From the NCBI GenBank assembly GCA_023457935.1, contig JAEXBA010000041.1, positions 16,114 to 80,113 of the forward strand: 64,000 bases of DNA, in the 5' to 3' direction. This stretch comes from Bacteroidota bacterium (lineage in GTDB: Bacteria; Bacteroidota; Bacteroidia; Flavobacteriales; Weeksellaceae). The translations under genes and the position numbers were made by a program. This document shows, piece after piece, positions 60,140 to 64,000 of the stretch; the first letter of the stretch is position 1, and every line of letters starts with the position of its first letter. Below the pieces are notes generated by a model that was not told the origin of the DNA, did no database searches, and was given only the letters and a program-made list of their open reading frames with translations.

Positions 60140-61738
60140 TTAGTCATTTATGGTCAAAGGCTGCGTTGCCAGATCTTTATTATAGAAGGATCCTTTATTC
60201 TCGGTCATCTGCAGCGAATGCTTGATGATGAGGTAGGAAATGTTTACGAGGTTTCTCAGTTCAGAAAGCTGCGGTGAAAGCAATGAATAGTTGTACAGCT
60301 CGGTTACCGCATCAAAAATTTCGCGCTGTTTGTTTTTTGCGAGTTCGAGACGGGCATTGCTCCGTACAATAGCGACAAGATCGCTCATCAGTTCCTGAAG
60401 CTGCCTGCGCAGGTATTTCACCATTACCATTTCGTCCATCATTTTCATGCCTTCTTCATTCCATTCCGGAATTGCCTTCAGGTCATCAAAATTAAAGTCG
60501 TTTTCAGCGAGCAGCTCAACGGTTTTCATGGCTGCGTTGTGGCCGAAAACAAGTCCTTCCAGAAGCGAGTTGGAAGCCAGTCTGTTTGCACCGTGCAAGC
60601 CGGAATTGGTACATTCGCCCACCGCAAAAAGGTTTTTGATGGAGCTTTGGCCTTCCATGTCAGTTTCAATACCGCCCATTAAATAATGACAAGCGGGAAC
60701 CACCGGAATCAGCTGTTTGAATGGATCGATACCTTCATCAAGGCATTTCTGATAAATATTCGGAAAATGCTCAATGAATTTCTGCTGATCCATATGTCTG
60801 CAGTCGAGTCCTACAAAGTCATCACCGCTGATTTTCAGTTCATTATCAATAGCTCGGGCTACAATATCGCGGGATGCGAGTTCTTCCCGCTCATCGTATT
60901 TATGCATAAACGGCTCTCCGTCTTTGGTTCTGAGTTTTGCGCCGTCGCCCCGTACAGCTTCAGAAATCAGGAACAGCATTCCATCGCGGTTGGAATAAAG
61001 TGCCGTAGGGTGAAACTGATAATACTGCATATTGGAAACTTTTCCGCGGGCGCGGTGCACGAAAGCGATTCCGTCGCCTGTTGCAATTACCGGATTGGTG
61101 GTGTTTTTATAAACATGGCCCGCACCGCCGGTTGCTACAAGGGTAATTTTTGCAGTTATTTTCTTGATTTTCTTGTTCTTTTCGTCCAGAATATAAGCAC
61201 CGTAACAGTGGATTTCTTCAGTGTTCCAGTCTTTTCCCGGTACGTGGTGCTGCGTAAGAAGGTCAATCACATAATGATGATCCAGCATCTCAATATTGGA
61301 GGATTTTTTCACGGTTTCCAGCAGAGCGCGCTCAATTTCTGCACCGGTAATATCCTTATGGTGAACAATGCGGTTTTCGGTGTGTCCGCCTTCTCTTCCG
61401 AGTTTGAAGTCGCCGTCTTTTTCCCTGTCAAACCTGGTTCCCCAGTCTACGAGTTCCTGGAAGCGCGCGGGTCCTTCCTTGATTACCATTTCCACAACAT
61501 TCCGTTTGTTTTCGCCGTCTCCGGCACGCATGGTATCTTCAATATGTTTCTGAAAATTGTCTTTGTCAAAGTCGGTAACTACTGCAAGACCGCCCTGTGC
61601 ATATTTCGTGTTGCTTTCGTCCTCATCCGCTTTGGTAACGATGATTATTTTAGCTTCCGGCATTTTTTCCGAAATCTTGATGGCATAGGAAAGCCCGGAA
61701 ATACCGGAACCTATAACCAAAACATCTGCCTTTATCAT
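60140..61738 (-). CDS. nadB: L-aspartate oxidase
   Basis: Oxidises aspartate to iminoaspartate, the first step of de novo NAD synthesis. 532 residues: FAD-binding G-S-G-I-S-G-L at about 9-15, the flavoprotein-family R-x-G-R-E-G-G-H-T-x-x-R stretch, H-P-T-A-L and G-A-N-R-L-A-S-N-S-L-L-E-G. The C-terminal helical domain is complete. Upstream, 30 bases away in the same direction, is a nitroreductase gene. Confidence 0.97.
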   Translation of the reverse strand: MIKADVLVIGSGISGLSYAIKISEKMPEAKIIIVTKADEDESNTKYAQGGLAVVTDFDKDNFQKHIEDTMRAGDGENKRNVVEMVIKEGPARFQELVDWGTRFDREKDGDFKLGREGGHTENRIVHHKDITGAEIERALLETVKKSSNIEMLDHHYVIDLLTQHHVPGKDWNTEEIHCYGAYILDEKNKKIKKITAKITLVATGGAGHVYKNTTNPVIATGDGIAFVHRARGKVSNMQYYQFHPTALYSNRDGMLFLISEAVRGDGAKLRTKDGEPFMHKYDEREELASRDIVARAIDNELKISGDDFVGLDCRHMDQQKFIEHFPNIYQKCLDEGIDPFKQLIPVVPACHYLMGGIETDMEGQSSIKNLFAVGECTNSGLHGANRLASNSLLEGLVFGHNAAMKTVELLAENDFNFDDLKAIPEWNEEGMKMMDEMVMVKYLRRQLQELMSDLVAIVRSNARLELAKNKQREIFDAVTELYNYSLLSPQLSELRNLVNISYLIIKHSLQMTENKGSFYNKDLATQPLTIND

Positions 61739-61768
61739 TTTTTGTTCTGTATTAATAAGAATTGAGAT

Positions 61769-62398
61769 TTAAAGGTAACTGAACAGCAAATCGTCCGGTT
61801 TTCTCACTTTCTTCATGCTCTGAAAATGATCCTCTGCCGAACGGTAACCCAAAGCTAAGGTAACTGAAACCTTTTCCGATAGCGGATCAATTTCCAGCAG
61901 CTCCGAAAGTACCTCCGGCTTAAACCCTTCCATCGGACAGCTGTCCACTTTTTCCATTGCCGCTGCAAACATCAGTGTTCCGAGCATCAGGAAACCCTGT
62001 CTTTCGTTCCAGTTCAGTATTTCCTGTTCATCCTGAAGATTCAGATAAAAATCGATGCTTTTGCGGAAAGGATCAAGGTTTTCCACAGGAATATCGCGTA
62101 CATCGGAGATGTGTCCAAAATATTTGTTAACATATTCATCCTCTATTTTTCTGCGTGTAACGATAACGAGAAGATGGGAACATGTTGAAATCTGAGAAGG
62201 ATTATAAAAAGCAGGAATGAGTTTCTGCAGGGTTTCCGGTGTCTGTATCACCAAAACTTTATAAGGCTGCAGTCCCAACGAACTTGCCGAAAGCTTGCCT
62301 GCTTCCAGAATGTTTTTCAGGGTTTCTTCAGGGATTTTCTTACCGCTGTCGAATTTCTTTACTGAATACCGTTTTTGTAGTGCTTCCACATAATTCAT
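61769..62398 (-). CDS. NAD(P)H-dependent nitroreductase-family oxidoreductase
   Basis: FMN-dependent, 209 residues from the ATG at 62398; a longer frame to 62437 runs through the promoter. R-Y-S-V-K-K-F-D-S at 9-17 and P-E-E-T-L near 24 mark the NfsB-like family, and A-S-S-x-G-L-Q-P-Y-K-V binds FMN. Substrate unknown: nitro compounds, quinones or dihydropteridine are possible. A -7 box abuts the start. Confidence 0.9.
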   Translation of the reverse strand: MNYVEALQKRYSVKKFDSGKKIPEETLKNILEAGKLSASSLGLQPYKVLVIQTPETLQKLIPAFYNPSQISTCSHLLVIVTRRKIEDEYVNKYFGHISDVRDIPVENLDPFRKSIDFYLNLQDEQEILNWNERQGFLMLGTLMFAAAMEKVDSCPMEGFKPEVLSELLEIDPLSEKVSVTLALGYRSAEDHFQSMKKVRKPDDLLFSYL

Positions 62399-62401
62399 AT
62401 C

Positions 62402-62409
62402 CAAATATA
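62402..62409 (-). promoter_or_regulatory. -7 box (TATATTTG) abutting the nitroreductase start
   Basis: TATATTTG on the minus strand ends three bases before the ATG, predicting a leaderless mRNA. A TTTG at 62438-62435 is 25 bases upstream, slightly far for a -33 box. Confidence 0.55.
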
Positions 62410-62472
62410 ATGAAAATGTGAATGGCAGACAGCGCAAATTCTCTATTTGCAGAAGTGTTAGCTGAAGTTTTT

Positions 62473-62955
62473 TCAGAACAGGCCACCGTCTTCCGGGTTT
62501 TCAAAAAAAAGGTCTGTTTCAAGCTGGTTACTTTGGCTTGCCTTAACTGCCAGGCGGTCACAGATTTCGTTCTCGGGATGACCGGCATGGCCTTTTATCC
62601 AGTGAAAAGAAGGATTATGCTGCCTGAAGAGCGGATAGAATCTTTTCCACAGATCCGGATTCTTTACTTTCCTGAATCCTTTCTTTACCCATCCAAACAG
62701 CCATTTCTGATTGATGGCTTCGGAAACATATTTGCTGTCGGTGTAAATGTGAACTTCGTTGTCACTGGTTTTCAGCTGTTCCAAAGCAATAATCACCGCT
62801 AAAAGTTCCATCCGGTTATTGGTGGTTAACCGGAATCCCTGAGAAAAAGTCTTTTCATAACTGTGCGACGGAATCTTCATCAATATTCCATAACCGCCTT
62901 TTCCGGGATTGCCACTGCAGGCACCGTCGGTATAAATTTCAATGCGGAAACCCAT
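62473..62955 (-). CDS. rnhA: Ribonuclease HI
   Basis: Cuts the RNA strand of RNA-DNA hybrids. 160 residues. Catalytic acids: Asp10 in I-Y-T-D-G-A-C, Glu in R-M-E-L-L-A, Asp in Y-T-D-S-K-Y and Asp in E-I-C-D-R-L-A; G-H-A-G-H-P-E-N is the usual loop. Its ATG shares a base with the dnaB stop (TGATG), so the two are coupled. Confidence 0.97.
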   Translation of the reverse strand: MGFRIEIYTDGACSGNPGKGGYGILMKIPSHSYEKTFSQGFRLTTNNRMELLAVIIALEQLKTSDNEVHIYTDSKYVSEAINQKWLFGWVKKGFRKVKNPDLWKRFYPLFRQHNPSFHWIKGHAGHPENEICDRLAVKASQSNQLETDLFFENPEDGGLF

Positions 62956-64000
62956 CAGAACGGCATTTCTTCATCGTCATCAATATCATTCATCGATGAG
63001 CCGGAGAGTTTTCCGAAAGAGCTGTTGTCAGGAAGGTCAAATGCAGCGCCCGGTTCTATCGTTGTTCTGATTTTGTCAAATCCGCTCGGTTCGTCCTGCT
63101 GCCCGAAATTCGATGGCTGATAACCGTATGATCCACCGAAAGGATCAAGATCGGCAAATTTTGCAATGTTTTTGTAGAAAGAAAGTCTGACATCGGCCGT
63201 GGCACCGTTTCGGTGTTTAGCAATGATCAGCTCTGCCTGGTTTTCAGTGCTGGTTTGTGCATCTTCCGGATCGTTGTCCCAAAGATCAATTTTGTAATAT
63301 TCCGGTCTGAAGATGAATGAAACAATATCTGCATCCTGTTCTATGGCTCCGGATTCCCTCAGATCTGAAAGCTGGGGCCGTTTTCCCGGACGGTTTTCCA
63401 CACTTCTTGAAAGCTGGGAAAGTGCGATAACCGGTACGTTCAGTTCTTTCGCAATTGCTTTAAGTGAACGGGAAATGGTTGCGATTTCCTGTTCACGGTT
63501 TCCTCCGCCTTTTCCTGCGGAATTTGCTGTCATCAGCTGAAGGTAATCTACCATGATGATTTTTACGCCATGCTGCATCACAAGCCTTCGGCATTTGGCA
63601 CGGAAGTCAAAAACAGAAAGCGAAGGTGTTTCATCTATATACAGCGGTGCGTTTTCGAGTTCAGAAACGTTGTGGAACAGGCGGTTCCATTCCTGATCTT
63701 CCATTGTTCCTTTTCTGAGTTTTTCTGAAGAAATCTGAGTTTCCGAGGCAATCATTCTGGTTATCAACTGAACAGAAGCCATTTCCAGGGAAAATAATGC
63801 CAGCGGAATTTTATGCTGAACGGCAATATTTCTCGCCATGGAAAGCAGGAAAGCGGTTTTACCCATTGCGGGGCGCGCAGCAATAATGATAAGGTCGGAA
63901 TTCTGCCAACCGCCGGTTTCCTTGTCCAGTGCGGAAAATCCAGATGGAATGCCCGACAGACCTTCTTTGTCTTTCAGGGATTTTATGGTTTCAATAGCCT
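62955..64000 (-). CDS. dnaB: Replicative DNA helicase DnaB, 3' part
   Basis: Hexameric helicase of the replication fork. The frame is open to the window edge, so the N-terminal domain is missing; 347 residues are visible. G-I-P-S-G-F and I-A-A-R-P-A-M-G-K-T-A (Walker A) begin the RecA-like domain, then S-L-E-M and I-I-M-V-D-Y-L-Q-L-M (Walker B), A-L-S-Q-L-S-R and I-A-K-H-R-N-G. The tail is acidic (N-D-I-D-D-D-E-E-M-P-F), as in other DnaB proteins of the phylum. Confidence 0.96.
   Translation of the reverse strand, partial: AIETIKSLKDKEGLSGIPSGFSALDKETGGWQNSDLIIIAARPAMGKTAFLLSMARNIAVQHKIPLALFSLEMASVQLITRMIASETQISSEKLRKGTMEDQEWNRLFHNVSELENAPLYIDETPSLSVFDFRAKCRRLVMQHGVKIIMVDYLQLMTANSAGKGGGNREQEIATISRSLKAIAKELNVPVIALSQLSRSVENRPGKRPQLSDLRESGAIEQDADIVSFIFRPEYYKIDLWDNDPEDAQTSTENQAELIIAKHRNGATADVRLSFYKNIAKFADLDPFGGSYGYQPSNFGQQDEPSGFDKIRTTIEPGAAFDLPDNSSFGKLSGSSMNDIDDDEEMPF

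Noticed and set aside
60686..61765. A 359-codon open frame on the plus strand opposite nadB
   Set aside because: It is an exact antisense shadow of a well-conserved enzyme gene, with no recognisable domain; codon bias of nadB explains the open frame.

Overview
The window is a stretch of chromosome from a member of the Bacteroidota, most likely a Flavobacteriia of the Chryseobacterium/Kaistella type. The evidence is the gene families (exosortase XrtF with its partner, DUF4271, DUF4293, DUF4296, DUF5689, DUF6146 and DUF6702 proteins, several TonB-dependent receptors, RprX/RprY-like regulators), the AT-rich base composition, the near absence of Shine-Dalgarno sites, and many TAnnTTTG (-7) promoter boxes, some paired with TTTG at -33. 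The genus is an inference. There is no rRNA, tRNA, CRISPR array, phage or insertion sequence that I can support, and no gene-free stretch exceeds 300 bases.

Layout. 1-10.8 kb: end of an FAD oxidoreductase, a DUF6909-like protein with a nucleoside-phosphorylase-like C-terminus, an M1 peptidase, coaX, a short operon ending in tadA, two tandem serine hydrolases and glyS. 10.8-16.4 kb: a GC-rich palindromic repeat, pyrD, a short-chain dehydrogenase broken by one in-frame stop, a DUF445 membrane protein, msrB and a secreted L,D-transpeptidase. 16.4-23 kb: a probable metal locus made of a TonB-dependent receptor with three N-terminal HMA-like domains, a small cysteine-rich secreted protein and a lipoprotein with three HGxPGHRCD repeats, next to a histidine kinase/response regulator pair. 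23-31 kb: an S9 peptidase, hemD, DUF4271, a Dpm1-type glycosyltransferase, a DUF4296 lipoprotein, tgt, an LptF/G permease and birA. 31-42 kb: rsfS-ftsH-LUD protein-cdsA-psd, a DUF389 protein, an MsbA-like ABC exporter, and rho with a long disordered insert, divergent from a DUF4293 gene; then sodA.

42-49 kb: a secreted endonuclease/exonuclease/phosphatase-family enzyme divergent from a TonB-dependent receptor and a DUF5689 surface lipoprotein, plausibly one uptake system. 49-53 kb: an apparent operon of an AmgK-like kinase, a stand-alone RapZ C-terminal domain, a MurU-like nucleotidyltransferase, a LOG-family protein and a DUF6702 protein, which looks like cell-wall amino-sugar recycling. 53-64 kb: xrtF and its partner, a CDF metal exporter, asd, a small membrane protein, a third TonB-dependent receptor, nadC-nadB, a nitroreductase, rnhA and the 3' part of dnaB.

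Most genes are housekeeping. The points most worth following are the triple-repeat metal locus, the amino-sugar recycling operon with its RapZ-C protein, the nuclease/receptor/lipoprotein set, the stop codon in the dehydrogenase, the loss of the zinc cysteines in Tgt, the Rho insert, and the promoter/terminator arrangements that suggest leaderless transcripts.
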